Source of the DNA: Nautilia profundicola AmH
GTDB lineage: Bacteria > Campylobacterota > Campylobacteria > Campylobacterales > Nautiliaceae
DNA: 64,000 bases
Direction: 5' to 3'
Assembly: GCF_000021725.1 (NCBI RefSeq)
Contig: NC_012115.1
Coordinates: 911,408 to 975,407 of the forward strand
Shown: piece after piece, positions 26,158 through 36,200 of the stretch
Numbering within the stretch: position 1 is the stretch's first letter
How the letters are laid out: the number at the start of each line of letters is the position of its first letter
Position numbers and translations under genes: made by a program
The notes under the pieces: generated by a model
Told to the model about the DNA's origin: nothing
Seen by the model: only the letters and a program-made list of their open reading frames with translations
Database searches by the model: none

Positions 26158-27913
26158 ATATATTGATGTTATGGATACGACTTTCAGGGACGGCTTTCAG
26201 TCTGTATTTGGAGGCAGGGTTTTAATGAAAGATTTCCTGCCTGCTGTTGATGCCGCGGTCGAAGCCGGAATCAAACATTTCGAATTCGGAGGAGGAGCGA
26301 GGTTTCAGAGTCTGTTTTTCTATCTTCAGGAAAATGCGTTTGATATGATGGATGAGTTTGCAAAACGTGCTAAGGGAGCAAACCTTCAGATCCTTGCAAG
26401 AGGTATAAACACGGTGATGCTTGATACCGGAAGCCGTGAGATGATAGATCTTTTTGCAAAGCTTTTTGCAAAACACAACACTACTACGGTTAGAAATTTT
26501 GATGCTTTAAATGACGTAAACAATCTGATATACAGCGGTCAGGCAATTAAAAATGCAGGAATGAAACATGAAGTTGTCGTAACAATTATGGACCTACCGC
26601 CAGGGTGCAGTGGTGCTCATACCGTAGAATTTTATGAAAAGATATTAAGAGATATTATTGAAAATGTAGAATTTGACTCTGTCGCTTTCAAAGACGCTAC
26701 GGGCACGGCGAATCCTAATAAAATATATGAAACCGTAAAAATGGCGAGAAAGCTTTTAGGTAGAGACGTTCATATAAGACTGCACACACATGAAACGGCG
26801 GGAATCAGCGTAGCAAGTTATCTTGCCGCACTAGAAGCGGGAGTTGACGGGATAGATTTGGCAGCGGCACCTGTTAGCGGAGGTACGAGTCAGCCCGATA
26901 TCATAACCTTACTTCATGCCGTAAAAGGCAAACCGTACAACCTCGGTAATTTGGAAATCGATAAAATAGTTGAATATGAAGAAACACTTAAAGAATGTCT
27001 TAAAGATTATTTCCTCCCGCCTGAAGCCACACAGGTAAATCCTATAATTCCCCTCTCACCAATGCCGGGCGGTGCTCTTACCGCAAATACGCAAATGATG
27101 AGGGATAATAATATTCTTCATAAATTTAACGACGTTATTAAAGCTATGAGAGAAGTTGTTGAAAAGGGAGGATTCGGAACAAGTGTAACACCGGTGAGCC
27201 AATTTTACTGGCAACAGGCATTTAACAATGTAATGTTCGGACCTTGGAAAAAAATAGCACCGGGATACGGAAAAATGGTACTTGGGTATTTTGGAAAAAC
27301 ACCCGTTAAGCCTGATGAAGAGATTATAAAACTTGCAAGCGAACAGCTCAATTTAGAACCTACAAACGAAAACCCTCTTGATATTGCAGACAGAGATGAA
27401 AGAAAAACAATTAAATATTGGCAAAGTTTGCTTGAAAAAGAAGGCATCGAAACTACTGAAGAAAATATATTTACAGCAGCTTCTTGTCAGGAAAAAGGTA
27501 TAGCGTTTTTAAAAGGCGAGAGTCCTCTGATGATTAGAAAAAAAGGAGAAGAAATGAGTAAATCTAACGGAGTTTATACTGTCATAGTCGACGGTGAAGT
27601 ATTCAATGTAGAAGTGAAAGAAGGAAAAGTTGAAATTAAAGAAACAAAACCTGTAGAAAAAAAACCTACAACTATTGAGCCTACATCTGATGATGTTGTA
27701 GAAGTAGAATCACCGGTTCCGGGAAATGTATGGAAAATACTTGTAAATCCGGGAGATAAGGTAAAAGCCGGAGATAAACTTATGATTATAGAATCAATGA
27801 AAATGGAAATTGACATCCCTTCACCCGTAAACGGAATTATTGCGCATATTCCGGTAAAAGTTAACGATTCAATTAACGAATGTGATGTTTTAGTCACAAT
27901 TGAGGAGGATTAA
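26147..27913 (+). CDS. oadA: Oxaloacetate decarboxylase alpha / biotin carboxyltransferase subunit
   Basis: 588-residue biotin-dependent carboxyltransferase, decarboxylating oxaloacetate to pyruvate; close relatives act as pyruvate carboxylase subunit B. The N-terminal TIM barrel begins DTTFRDGFQS and has metal/catalytic DGFQ, KDATG and HTHETAG motifs. A PYC_OADA linker domain follows, then a Pro/Thr/Glu-rich linker. The C-terminal biotinyl domain has ESMKM with the biotin lysine near residue 552. I start at ATG 26147, where AAAGGA lies upstream, rather than at an upstream in-frame ATG inside oadG. With OadG and OadB encoded around it, the Na+-pumping decarboxylase role is favoured over pyruvate carboxylation; no biotin carboxylase gene is in the window. 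Confidence 0.93.
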   Translation: MATKYIDVMDTTFRDGFQSVFGGRVLMKDFLPAVDAAVEAGIKHFEFGGGARFQSLFFYLQENAFDMMDEFAKRAKGANLQILARGINTVMLDTGSREMIDLFAKLFAKHNTTTVRNFDALNDVNNLIYSGQAIKNAGMKHEVVVTIMDLPPGCSGAHTVEFYEKILRDIIENVEFDSVAFKDATGTANPNKIYETVKMARKLLGRDVHIRLHTHETAGISVASYLAALEAGVDGIDLAAAPVSGGTSQPDIITLLHAVKGKPYNLGNLEIDKIVEYEETLKECLKDYFLPPEATQVNPIIPLSPMPGGALTANTQMMRDNNILHKFNDVIKAMREVVEKGGFGTSVTPVSQFYWQQAFNNVMFGPWKKIAPGYGKMVLGYFGKTPVKPDEEIIKLASEQLNLEPTNENPLDIADRDERKTIKYWQSLLEKEGIETTEENIFTAASCQEKGIAFLKGESPLMIRKKGEEMSKSNGVYTVIVDGEVFNVEVKEGKVEIKETKPVEKKPTTIEPTSDDVVEVESPVPGNVWKILVNPGDKVKAGDKLMIIESMKMEIDIPSPVNGIIAHIPVKVNDSINECDVLVTIEED

Positions 27914-29221
27914 ATGAGAATAAAAGCATTTATTTTAGCGCTTTTTTTATTGTTTTCTCCTTTAGTTTTATCTGCAAGCAATGCAGAATCTAACACTACT
28001 AAAACAATACAAGTACACCATGAAAAAAGTATAAGCGAGCTTTTAGTGGGCTTTTACAAACAAACGGGAATTTATGCGTTTTTAAACCCGCAGGATAATG
28101 TAAAAAACGCTCTCGGAGAAAAAGTTAGTAAATTTCACCAAAGTTTCGGAAGAATTATTATGATTCTTATTTCTTTTTTACTCTTCTACCTCGCAATCAA
28201 AAAAGGGTTTGAACCGCTTTTACTCATACCCATAGCATTCGGAGGGCTTCTTGCAAACATACCTCTTGCAAACATTATAGGTGACGGAGGATTTATAGGA
28301 GAGCTGTATAAAGCCGGAATTGCAAACGAACTTTTTCCAATACTCATTTTTATGGGTGTGGGAGCAATGACGGATTTCGGACCACTTCTGGCCAATCCTA
28401 AAACTGCGCTTTTAGGAGCTGCCGCACAGTTTGGAATTTTCGGTACATTAGTCGGTGCCGTAGCTCTTACTCAAATGGGAATATTTGACTTTTCCCTTCA
28501 AGACAGTGCGGCTATTTCAATTATCGGAGGGGCGGATGGTCCTACTTCAATTTTTATAGCATCTAAACTTGCTCCGGATCTACTCGGAGCCATTGCTGTA
28601 GCGGCTTACAGTTACATGGCTCTTGTACCTTTAATCCAACCGCCTATTATGAGAGCTTTAACAACCGAAGAAGAAAGAAAGATTAAAATGAAAGCCGCAA
28701 GAAAAGTCTCTAAACTTGAAAAAATGCTCTTTCCTCTTGTGGTATTAGTACTTACCATTTTAATTATTCCGGAATCAAGTCCGCTTATCGGTGCACTTAC
28801 ATTCGGAAACTTTATAAGAGAAAGCGGTGTGGTTGAAAGACTAAGCAAAACATTGCAAAACGAACTTATTAATATTACTACCATTTTCTTAGGACTTGCA
28901 GTCGGTTCTAAACTCGCGGCTGAGAAATTTTTAGTACCGGAAACACTTGGCATATTAATATTAGGACTTGTCGCATTCGGAATAGGAACTGCTGCAGGAG
29001 TTCTGATGGGGAAAATTATGAATAAATTTTCAAATGAACCTATCAATCCTCTAATAGGTGCCGCAGGTGTTAGCGCAGTACCTATGGCTGCGAGAGTTGC
29101 GAACAGAGAAGCCACAAAAGAAGATCCTACAAATGTTCTATTAATGCATGCAATGGGTCCAAACGTTGCAGGGGTTATCGGAAGCGCAATAGCAGCAGGT
29201 GTACTTCTTTCAATTTTTTAG
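27914..29221 (+). CDS. oadB: Na+-translocating oxaloacetate decarboxylase beta subunit
   Basis: 435-residue integral membrane subunit that decarboxylates carboxybiotin and moves Na+ outward. It has a signal-like N-terminus and a loop before the conserved core. Motifs include [12 protein letters not shown], the region [17 protein letters not shown] with the Asp of the Na+/proton path, [12 protein letters not shown] and the C-terminal [14 protein letters not shown]. It begins right after the oadA stop. The three genes together supply all membrane and carboxyltransferase parts of a Na+-pumping decarboxylase, which could set a sodium gradient used by symporters such as ActP. Confidence 0.95.
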   Translation: MRIKAFILALFLLFSPLVLSASNAESNTTKTIQVHHEKSISELLVGFYKQTGIYAFLNPQDNVKNALGEKVSKFHQSFGRIIMILISFLLFYLAIKKGFEPLLLIPIAFGGLLANIPLANIIGDGGFIGELYKAGIANELFPILIFMGVGAMTDFGPLLANPKTALLGAAAQFGIFGTLVGAVALTQMGIFDFSLQDSAAISIIGGADGPTSIFIASKLAPDLLGAIAVAAYSYMALVPLIQPPIMRALTTEEERKIKMKAARKVSKLEKMLFPLVVLVLTILIIPESSPLIGALTFGNFIRESGVVERLSKTLQNELINITTIFLGLAVGSKLAAEKFLVPETLGILILGLVAFGIGTAAGVLMGKIMNKFSNEPINPLIGAAGVSAVPMAARVANREATKEDPTNVLLMHAMGPNVAGVIGSAIAAGVLLSIF

Positions 29222-29246
29222 GGGTTAAAATTTATATAAAACCCCT
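29220..29246. terminator. Possible bidirectional hairpin between oadB and the convergent outer-membrane gene
   Basis: AGGGGTT (29220-29226) pairs with AACCCCT (29240-29246) across a 13-base AT loop, overlapping both stop codons. The U-tract is poor on both sides, so termination is tentative. Confidence 0.4.
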
Positions 29247-29977
29247 ATTCCCAAATACTGATTTCTCGTGAAACTCTCAGGTTCAACAATATAAGTCGTT
29301 GTACCGTTTAAAACAACACTGGCCGGATCGCTTCTATTAATATGCCAAAACTGATATCTGTACATTAAACTAATCATAATTCTACTGTTATATTTAAAAT
29401 AACTTGCAATCTGGAATTTAAGACCTTCCGTTGTACCCAAATCAAGTGTCGTACCACTTCCTATATGCGCGTCAAGTTTGGGATTTATGGCAAGCTGATA
29501 CTGAAAATCAGTTGTTAAAAAAACTTTTCTGATTTTAAAAATATAAAAATACCCGAAACTAAAATAAGACCAGTAATATTGTTCGTCATAATCTCCTGGA
29601 TAATCACTTTTTCCTCTGTTCCAATATCTGTAACCAAATGCCAAATAATAAGGATTTCTAAACGGATGAATTCCGCCTTCTAAATTTATTAAATACACAC
29701 CGTCTTTTGTAAGGCTAAGCGGAGTGCCTCCCCATGTGCTTCCGTCATAATGCGTTGAGCCGTATGCATACTCACCTTTTAAATAAAAAGGAAGTGAAGT
29801 TCTATCAGAATACTTGACTCCTATTCCGTTTAAAGAACCGAAGTTGCTGCTTTCTCCATCTAAATAAACACCGCTTGAACTATATTCTTTATAATCGAAA
29901 TTAATGGAATATAAATAGTATTCAATATTTGAAGCGTGTATAAAAACAAATGAAAGTAATACTAATAACTTCTTCAT
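29225..29977 (-). CDS. Predicted outer-membrane beta-barrel protein
   Basis: 250-residue protein with a signal peptide (MKKLLVLLSFVFIHASN) followed by alternating hydrophobic and polar stretches rich in Tyr, Gly and Ser, and a final aromatic residue (LYKF), the usual pattern of an outer-membrane barrel. About ten candidate strands fit, including IGVKYSDRTSLPFYLKGEYA and YLAFGYRYWNRG. I recognise no specific family. It overlaps the upstream HD-domain gene by four bases, an odd pairing that suggests simple co-transcription rather than shared function. Confidence 0.7.
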   Translation of the reverse strand: MKKLLVLLSFVFIHASNIEYYLYSINFDYKEYSSSGVYLDGESSNFGSLNGIGVKYSDRTSLPFYLKGEYAYGSTHYDGSTWGGTPLSLTKDGVYLINLEGGIHPFRNPYYLAFGYRYWNRGKSDYPGDYDEQYYWSYFSFGYFYIFKIRKVFLTTDFQYQLAINPKLDAHIGSGTTLDLGTTEGLKFQIASYFKYNSRIMISLMYRYQFWHINRSDPASVVLNGTTTYIVEPESFTRNQYLGIGVLYKF

Positions 29978-31119
29978 TCGAAAAAGCCTTTTTGAAAATA
30001 TTTTGACAAATCTATATTGTAAATTTTTTTGTTTTTATACTTTTCGGTAAGCATTTTGACAGCATTGATTAATTCAATTGATTTAATACCGTGGCTGATA
30101 CTCATATACGCTTCGGTAAATGCTGCAAAATGATCCGCAGCTTTTATCAAACTTCCGTCAATTCCTTTCATTCCTAATAAGTCTTCAGCAACATCCACTT
30201 TTTTTACCTGATTGTCAATAATCAATTTATTTGCGAATTCGTCCGTAATCAATATTTTAAGTTCATCTCTTATATTTTTAGGCACGAGAGGCAATATTTT
30301 TTCATCTATTAAAAAATTTTCATACGTTTTAAGTATTTCGTCAAGTCCTTGCACATTATGCTTAACCGGTGCTATTATATCTCTCGTTAGAGCTTCAGGC
30401 AGATCATGAAAAAGTCCTGTGAAAAAATTGTAGTAAATTTTGTGATTATTACCTCCGTATTCTTTAGTAAATAAAAAAGCAACAATCGCTACAAAAAGCA
30501 TATGACCAAGAACAGACGTTTCAGGTACCCTTGGAGTGTTTGCCCATCTTTTTTGAAATCTCAAATTACCGCATAAAGAGATAAAATCATAACTTTTTTT
30601 CTTAAGTGAAAGAACTTTAACCCCTTCTAAGTCATAATAATCTTCAAGCTCGTTTTCAATATTTTCTTTAATTTCCCTCATTCCGTAAATATCCGGTGCG
30701 AAATTATATATCATGTCAAATTCCCATTTACTTGCAAGATAACTTGAAGCTGAAAGAACACGCTTTTCTTTAGAATTGTCAGAGTTAAATATCTTAACGT
30801 AATATTCTAACTCCTCATCAATCAAACCTTTAAGATTGTTTAATACAAATTCATCTAATTCTTTACCTTTTTTCTTTCTCAAAAAATGATAAACCGGCGA
30901 TTTTAAATCAGTTAAAACCGCTCTGTATAATATACCGGCAATTCCCAAATGTATCAGTTTATAAAAATCTATATCATCTTCAAAATGAGCTAAAACATAC
31001 GCAATAATCATTCTATGAGCTTGTTTGTCAAGTTCAATAAATTTTACCGGGCGAGGTAAGTCGTTCCATCTTTCAATTGATGCGGTAGAAAAAAGCAGCT
31101 TTATCAATTCTTTATTCAT
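29974..31119 (-). CDS. HD-domain phosphohydrolase (YfbR-like region)
   Basis: 381-residue cytoplasmic protein with a divergent HD metal-dependent phosphohydrolase domain. SVLGHMLFVAIVAF provides the first His, and FFTGLFHDLPEALTRDIIAPVK the HD pair and following Asp; the layout recalls YfbR-type 5'-deoxynucleotidases. An extra helical region of about 170 residues precedes it and has no recognised motif. It is unlike the HD-GYP proteins at 5.8-8.7 kb (no GYP). The substrate is unknown. The gene is upstream of and overlaps the outer-membrane protein gene. Confidence 0.75.
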   Translation of the reverse strand: MNKELIKLLFSTASIERWNDLPRPVKFIELDKQAHRMIIAYVLAHFEDDIDFYKLIHLGIAGILYRAVLTDLKSPVYHFLRKKKGKELDEFVLNNLKGLIDEELEYYVKIFNSDNSKEKRVLSASSYLASKWEFDMIYNFAPDIYGMREIKENIENELEDYYDLEGVKVLSLKKKSYDFISLCGNLRFQKRWANTPRVPETSVLGHMLFVAIVAFLFTKEYGGNNHKIYYNFFTGLFHDLPEALTRDIIAPVKHNVQGLDEILKTYENFLIDEKILPLVPKNIRDELKILITDEFANKLIIDNQVKKVDVAEDLLGMKGIDGSLIKAADHFAAFTEAYMSISHGIKSIELINAVKMLTEKYKNKKIYNIDLSKYFQKGFFE

Positions 31120-31170
31120 AGTTTATCCTTTAATGACACTCCTTTAACTTAACTCTACATTAATTGACGA

Positions 31171-31446
31171 TTATGCTTTAATATCAAGAAGTGTCTTTGT
31201 CATTTCGTCTTGTGTTTTTATTGCCGGAACTTGAGCTTTAAATCCTTTTTCAATAACAATTTGATCAGTTAATTCTTTCGTTAAGTTCGTTCCTGCATCA
31301 GAAATATTTGCACTTATCTCCAATTTGTCCACAATATGTGCGTCTGTCGCTTTAAAATCTTTAGTGTTGACATTAGCGACATTATTGGCGTTTATATCCA
31401 TTAGAATTTGATGTGCTTGCATAGACTTTGCATTTATTCCAATCAT
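31171..31446 (-). CDS. Minimal flagellar rod/hook-like protein (FlgB/C-type ends only)
   Basis: 91-residue protein made of just the two conserved ends of flagellar axial proteins. The N-terminal rod motif ([20 protein letters not shown]) is followed after a 35-residue spacer by the C-terminal motif ([20 protein letters not shown] then LLDIKA). Ordinary FlgB/FlgC have 130 or more residues and are in flagellar operons; here no flagellar gene is near. I start at ATG 31446 because GGAG lies six bases upstream; the ATG four codons earlier overlaps that site. It could be an accessory rod or cap component, or a relic that remains in frame. It is divergent from argH. Confidence 0.75.
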   Translation of the reverse strand: MIGINAKSMQAHQILMDINANNVANVNTKDFKATDAHIVDKLEISANISDAGTNLTKELTDQIVIEKGFKAQVPAIKTQDEMTKTLLDIKA

Positions 31447-31494
31447 AATACTCTCCATTTTTTTATTGATTCTAAAAACAGATAACGTTTATAG

Positions 31495-31500
31495 TATAAT
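31495..31500 (+). promoter_or_regulatory. -10 box for argH
   Basis: Perfect TATAAT 22 bases before the argH ATG, then a short leader ending AAAAAAAGGA. Confidence 0.55.
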
Positions 31501-31522
31501 TCTACCAAAAAAAGGAATTCAT

Positions 31523-32899
31523 ATGAAATTATGGGGAGGCAGATTCTCTAAAGGTGCCGCAAAACTGCTTGATGAATTTAATGCATCCATTATGTTTGAC
31601 AAAGAACTCTATATTGAAGATATAGAAGGTTCAATAGCCCATTCTCAAATGCTGGCTGAACAGGGAATTATAACCCAGGATGAAGCGGATAAAATCAAAG
31701 AAGGCCTGCTAAAGATTAAAAAAGAAATTGAAAACGATGAATTTATATGGGATATAAGCGATGAAGATTTACATATGGCAATTGAAAAAAGACTTATCGA
31801 GCTAATCGGTGATACAGGAAAAAAACTGCACACCGCAAGAAGCAGAAACGATCAGGTTGCGGTGGATTTCAGAAGATGGAGTTTAAAAAGAAACCTTGAA
31901 ATAGCTCAAAAGATAAAAGAACTTATCGAAACATTCGTAAACATCGCAAAAGAGCACAAAAACACCCTGCTTCCTGGAATGACACACCTTCAGCATGCAC
32001 AGCCGATAAGTTTTGCATATCATATGCTTGCATATGCGAATATGTTTAAAAGGGATTATGAAAGATTTATTGAAAGCTACAAAAGAAACAACAAAAACCC
32101 TTTAGGATGTGCGGCTCTTGCAGGAACTCCCCACCCTATCGACAGAAACAAAACGACTAAAGCCTTGGGATTTGACGAACCGACAGTAAACTGCCTCGAT
32201 ACGGTAAGCGACAGGGATTTTGCACTTGAACTGTTATTTAACATCTCAATGCTTATGATGCACGCAAGCAGAATTTCTGAAGAGCTTATTATCTGGTCTA
32301 CAAGCGAGTTCGGATTTATTACTCTTAGTGACGAATACTCAACAGGAAGCTCAATTATGCCTCAAAAGAAAAACCCTGACGTTCCGGAACTTATAAGAGG
32401 TAAAACAGGAAGGGTTTACGGTAACCTTGTGGCACTTCTTACGGTTATGAAAGGACTCCCTCTTGCATACAACAAAGATACCCAGGAAGATAAAGAAGGT
32501 GTATTTGACAGCGTTAAAACCGCTCTTATTTCCGTAACAATCCTAAATGAAGCACTAAAAACAATGACGGTAAACAAAGACAAAATGTATGCCGCTTGTA
32601 AAAAAGGACATCTTACTGCAACAGACCTTGCGGATTATCTCGTAAATAAAGGTATTCCGTTTAGAGAAGCACATCATATAACAGGAAGAGCGGTAGCTTT
32701 AGCTGAAGAAAAAGGCGTGGATTTAAGCGATTTAAGCATTGATGAGCTTAAAAGCATTGATGAGAGAATCGGGGACGATGTGGATTTAAGCCTCGAAAAC
32801 TCTATGAATTCAAGAAAAAGCCTTGGAGCTACGGCACCTGAGAGGGTTGAAGAACAGATAAGATATTTTGAAAACTTTTTAAAGGAGAATAATGATTAA
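31523..32899 (+). CDS. argH: Argininosuccinate lyase
   Basis: Last enzyme of arginine biosynthesis, splitting argininosuccinate into arginine and fumarate in the cytoplasm. It has 458 residues, the usual length. Conserved blocks are MKLWGGRF at the start, [19 protein letters not shown]-type TLHLQHAQ region (here [11 protein letters not shown]) and the fumarase/aspartase signature [12 protein letters not shown]. The start at 31523 has AAAAGGA upstream; a longer in-frame ATG at 31466 lies ahead of the promoter and is rejected. The end overlaps the OsmC-like gene by eight bases. Confidence 0.97.
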   Translation: MKLWGGRFSKGAAKLLDEFNASIMFDKELYIEDIEGSIAHSQMLAEQGIITQDEADKIKEGLLKIKKEIENDEFIWDISDEDLHMAIEKRLIELIGDTGKKLHTARSRNDQVAVDFRRWSLKRNLEIAQKIKELIETFVNIAKEHKNTLLPGMTHLQHAQPISFAYHMLAYANMFKRDYERFIESYKRNNKNPLGCAALAGTPHPIDRNKTTKALGFDEPTVNCLDTVSDRDFALELLFNISMLMMHASRISEELIIWSTSEFGFITLSDEYSTGSSIMPQKKNPDVPELIRGKTGRVYGNLVALLTVMKGLPLAYNKDTQEDKEGVFDSVKTALISVTILNEALKTMTVNKDKMYAACKKGHLTATDLADYLVNKGIPFREAHHITGRAVALAEEKGVDLSDLSIDELKSIDERIGDDVDLSLENSMNSRKSLGATAPERVEEQIRYFENFLKENND

Positions 32900-33365
32900 A
32901 ATAAGACACCTAAACGATCATTTATATGAAGCCTCCAACGGCAAAGATATTATTATCGTAGATCCGAAAAAATATACACCGATTGATTTTTTTATTACAG
33001 GTCTTGGAAACTGTTCGGCATATGACGTTGTGGAAATGGCTAAAAACAAAGGCTATGAACTCTCAAACTTCGAACTTGACATCGAATATAAAAGAAAAGA
33101 CACGTTCCCGAGAATCTTTACCGAATTTCATTTTATATACAAATTCAACTCAAACGCCGATGCTATGACGGCAAGAAGATGGGTTTTGAGCTCACTTGAA
33201 ACATACTGTTCGACTATTAATACTATCAGAAACACAAGTAAAATATATTATTCTATTTATAACAACGGTGAAACAATAGCTTTTAAAGAAAGCATCATTT
33301 CAGGTGAAGTAACACACACCCATGAATTTGACGATGACGATGACGGCTTCGGCTGTGTAGCTTGA
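32892..33365 (+). CDS. OsmC/Ohr-family protein
   Basis: 157-residue OsmC-like protein, a family that reduces organic hydroperoxides through two cysteines. The fold motif [23 protein letters not shown] places one Cys at the start of the long helix; the second is in SLETYCSTI, which matches the expected pair. The C-terminus has an acidic, His-containing tail ([10 protein letters not shown]) and a final Cys. It overlaps argH, so the two are co-translated. A peroxide role is inferred from the family. Confidence 0.85.
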   Translation: MIKIRHLNDHLYEASNGKDIIIVDPKKYTPIDFFITGLGNCSAYDVVEMAKNKGYELSNFELDIEYKRKDTFPRIFTEFHFIYKFNSNADAMTARRWVLSSLETYCSTINTIRNTSKIYYSIYNNGETIAFKESIISGEVTHTHEFDDDDDGFGCVA

Positions 33366-33402
33366 GGCTAAAATCAGCTCCGGGGTCCGGAGACACTTTT
33401 GA

Positions 33403-33408
33403 TATAAT
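33403..33408 (+). promoter_or_regulatory. -10 box for the Sel1-repeat gene
   Basis: Perfect TATAAT 21 bases before the ATG at 33429, followed by AAAAAAAGGA. A small GC hairpin, CTCCGG and CCGGAG at 33378-33392, sits between it and the OsmC-like gene. Confidence 0.5.
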
Positions 33409-33428
33409 AACTCAAAAAAAGGATAACA

Positions 33429-33833
33429 ATGAAAAAAATATTATTTATGGTACTACTTTTAACTGTTTCTGTATTTGCTGCAAAACACGGCACAACCAAC
33501 GATCCCGATTTACAATTGGCTCTTGAGGGGAAATATGATAAAGCCATTAAAGGTTTCGAAAAAAGATGCGAAAAAAACGAAGCCTACGCCTGCGGTATGG
33601 TTGCATATTTTTACAATAAAGGTTTCGGTGTAGAAAAAGACAATAAAAAAGCATTAAAATATTACGAAAAAGGCTGTAATTTAAACGATTCTGACAGTTG
33701 CACAATTTTAGGATATTATTATTATAAAGGTATTTTAGTAAAACAAGATGTTAAAAAAGCTTTAACACTTCTTAAAAAAGCTTGTAAACTTGGTAATAAA
33801 GACGCTTGTAACTATATAGAAAAACTTCACTAA
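33429..33833 (+). CDS. Exported Sel1-repeat (Hcp-like) protein
   Basis: 134-residue secreted protein with a signal peptide (MKKILFMVLLLTVSVFA) followed by about three Sel1-like helical repeats with the motif A..Y..KGC(x)L..SC. Each repeat has a Cys pair seven residues apart, as in Helicobacter cysteine-rich (Hcp) proteins where they form disulfides. The role of the family is unclear. Its TAA overlaps the next gene's ATG, so it is co-translated with the phosphoesterase. Confidence 0.85.
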   Translation: MKKILFMVLLLTVSVFAAKHGTTNDPDLQLALEGKYDKAIKGFEKRCEKNEAYACGMVAYFYNKGFGVEKDNKKALKYYEKGCNLNDSDSCTILGYYYYKGILVKQDVKKALTLLKKACKLGNKDACNYIEKLH

Positions 33834-34522
33834 TGACATACGTAATTTACGGAGATATTCATGGATGTCTTGAGGAATGGGAAGATCTCAGATCTCTCAT
33901 TCCCAAAAATTCCTTTGAAATTTGCGTAGGTGATATCTTAGACAAAGGTCCGTATGCTGTAGAAGCCCTGCGATATGCTCAAAAAAACCGTATATTTTCT
34001 ATCATGGGAAACCATGAATATAAACACTTAAGAAAACATTGGGGCAGAAATGTTATACTTGACGATGATCAGCAAAGAATATACCCACAATTAAAAAAAG
34101 AAGACTTTGAATACATAGAATCAATGCCGTTTTTTTTGAAAATGAATCATCTAACGGTTATTCATGCGGGAATAAGTAATAAATTATATCTTAACAATCC
34201 TAAATTAAACTTAATGACTCTGCTTTTATTTATGCGGGATGTTGATGAAGAAGGAAAATTTTTGCCTTTAAATCATAATAATCCTAATGCCTCTTTTTGG
34301 GCCGATGTATACAACGGTCATGAAGGATTTATTGTTTACGGTCATTCTCCTTTTCAAGAACCATATATTAAAAGAAATTCGATAGGAATAGATACAGGAT
34401 GCGTATATGGAAACAAACTATCTGCAGTTGTTATTCCAAATACACTCAAACCTTGGGAAAATGAAATAATACAGGTAAACGCTCGGCAAAAATATGCCGA
34501 GCCGCATGTACCTTTGCGTTAA
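33833..34522 (+). CDS. Metallophosphoesterase of the PrpE/ApaH-type phosphatase family
   Basis: 229-residue calcineurin-like phosphoesterase with the metal-binding series GDIHG (8-12), GDILDKGP, GNHEYK and, near the C-terminus, VYGHSPFQEP. The order and spacing match serine/threonine-type or Ap4A-hydrolase-like phosphatases of bacteria. There is no signal peptide, so it is cytoplasmic even though it follows an exported protein. The natural substrate is unknown. The stop overlaps the stop of a convergent YfdX-like gene by four bases. Confidence 0.85.
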   Translation: MTYVIYGDIHGCLEEWEDLRSLIPKNSFEICVGDILDKGPYAVEALRYAQKNRIFSIMGNHEYKHLRKHWGRNVILDDDQQRIYPQLKKEDFEYIESMPFFLKMNHLTVIHAGISNKLYLNNPKLNLMTLLLFMRDVDEEGKFLPLNHNNPNASFWADVYNGHEGFIVYGHSPFQEPYIKRNSIGIDTGCVYGNKLSAVVIPNTLKPWENEIIQVNARQKYAEPHVPLR

Positions 34523-35400
34523 TTTTCTTTTTTATCTTTTTCTTTTTCCGCTTGTGGCATTTGTGTAGGTGCTTTTGCTTTATTGAATCCGCTCATAAAT
34601 GAGCTAAGTTTAGTTTTAAGGTTTTCAAATATACCTTTAGTACCCTCATCACCTTTAAGTTTGTTTTCGATTTTTTCAATTTCTTCAAACAGATCCTTGT
34701 AATCTGTTTCAATTTTACCGTATCCTAAAGCCTGTGCAAGCAGTAACTGTTCTTTTGCATATTCAAGAAGTTTTGAAAGTTCTTCTTTATTGGCTTTATC
34801 ATCGTCTTTTGTCATTTCACTTGCTTTTATTATAGTTTTTTCAGCCCTTAAGATTGGTAATGGAATCACTACTTTTTCAATTATTAAAGTTTCAAGCGCT
34901 TCAACGATCAGTGCTTTTGCCTCTTTGAATTTACCTTCTTCCACTAAAGGAATAATTGCTTTTATTACAACTGGATATGTCCCTATCGGTAAAGCGGTAA
35001 TGTAAATATCAAGCTCGCTTGCAAGGTTTAACATAATATCTCTTGCAAGAGCAACTTCACCTTTTTTAATCAATGCAACAACTTCGGTTTTTGCAAGTTC
35101 AACATCTTCTACAGTTCCAGGGAAATCAACTACTTCTTCTCTTACGCCAATTGGCACAGCTTGCAGCGTAGGATCTTTTGCTACTAATACTTCAAGCTTA
35201 CCAAGTACTTTTTCAATCTGTTTTAAAACCTCTTCTTTATTTTCTTTATCTAAAAGTTCAACAACTTTTACAACAGCGTTTATTGCATCAGTAGCTTCTT
35301 GTGTTATTTGTTTTACTCTTTCATCTACATAATTTTCTTTTGCTTCCTCTACATTTTTTGTAACTTCTTTGTTTTCTGTTACTTTTTTTTCTTCTGCCAT
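34519..35400 (-). CDS. YfdX-family protein
   Basis: 293-residue, mostly helical protein of the YfdX family, whose enterobacterial members are small periplasmic proteins linked to acid and antibiotic stress. The core (about 30-205) shows two related helical halves. There is no signal peptide; the N-terminus is instead a charged Lys/Glu stretch, and the C-terminus has a further coiled region of about 70 residues ending in a Lys/Glu-rich tail. It is therefore probably cytoplasmic. GAGGA-type purines precede the ATG at 35400. It stands alone on the minus strand. Confidence 0.75.
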   Translation of the reverse strand: MAEEKKVTENKEVTKNVEEAKENYVDERVKQITQEATDAINAVVKVVELLDKENKEEVLKQIEKVLGKLEVLVAKDPTLQAVPIGVREEVVDFPGTVEDVELAKTEVVALIKKGEVALARDIMLNLASELDIYITALPIGTYPVVIKAIIPLVEEGKFKEAKALIVEALETLIIEKVVIPLPILRAEKTIIKASEMTKDDDKANKEELSKLLEYAKEQLLLAQALGYGKIETDYKDLFEEIEKIENKLKGDEGTKGIFENLKTKLSSFMSGFNKAKAPTQMPQAEKEKDKKEN

Positions 35401-35568
35401 TTTTTCCTCCTTAAAAGTTTTGATAATTATACAACATTGACATACTATTTGTCAAGTTATTTTAGTGTTTACATTTATTAATTCTAAATTATATGATTTA
35501 ACTTTTATGCATAAACTGCCCGTTATAAGGAGAAAAAAGAAATTTAAAAATTATTTATATTTAAATGT

Positions 35569-36159
35569 TTATAAAGAAAGAAAAGCTTTGTAAGCAGTAT
35601 AAAAAAGACTAAGAGCAAAAAACAAAAAGAGTGCTGAAGATATTTTATTTACAGCATTCATAATTTTTTCTTCAATATTAAGTTTAGAACTAAAATAAGC
35701 AGCAATTATAAATGCAAATGTTATTCCTATATAAAGACTTATTAAGCTCAACATAACATTTTTACTCATAAACGGTGTAATAACAACAGCAAAGAAAATC
35801 ATAGCCTTAGGATTTGAAAGATTTAAAAAAAGAGCCTCTTTATAAATATCAAATTTACGCAGGTTATCACAGCTTTTTTCAATATGTACTTTTTCGTTAA
35901 ACACTGCTTTTGCGATCCTCAAAAGATAAATACCACCGGCAATACCGACAATCATCTGAAAATATGGATTATGCCCTATACTCCCGAGTCCTATTCCCAC
36001 AAGAGTCAAATATACGATATTTCCCGTAAGAATTCCAGCAACAGCCAAAAACGCGGAAGTTTTACCTTTGCAAAGCCCCTGCCTTATAATATAAAATATA
36101 TCAGGACCCGGCGTCAATGCGGCAAAAAACCCCATACTCGCCAAAATAATATATTCCAT
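35569..36159 (-). CDS. LysE/RhtB-family exporter
   Basis: 196-residue inner-membrane protein of the LysE family, which exports amino acids. It has six hydrophobic segments. The N-terminal signature GFFAALTPGPDIFYIIRQGL and a Gly-rich GLGSIGHNPYFQMI block are typical, as is NLSNPKAMIFFAVVI. Substrate choice cannot be read from the sequence. It is divergent from an aminotransferase gene with only 41 bases between the starts. Confidence 0.9.
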   Translation of the reverse strand: MEYIILASMGFFAALTPGPDIFYIIRQGLCKGKTSAFLAVAGILTGNIVYLTLVGIGLGSIGHNPYFQMIVGIAGGIYLLRIAKAVFNEKVHIEKSCDNLRKFDIYKEALFLNLSNPKAMIFFAVVITPFMSKNVMLSLISLYIGITFAFIIAAYFSSKLNIEEKIMNAVNKISSALFLFFALSLFYTAYKAFLSL

Positions 36160-36200
36160 TTACACCCTTTTTGATAAAATTATACAAAAAAGGCATATTA

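Noticed and set aside
33378..33392. 6-bp GC hairpin CTCCGG/CCGGAG after the OsmC-like gene considered as a terminator
   Set aside because: Loop of three bases and only a four-T run several bases later; too weak to call.
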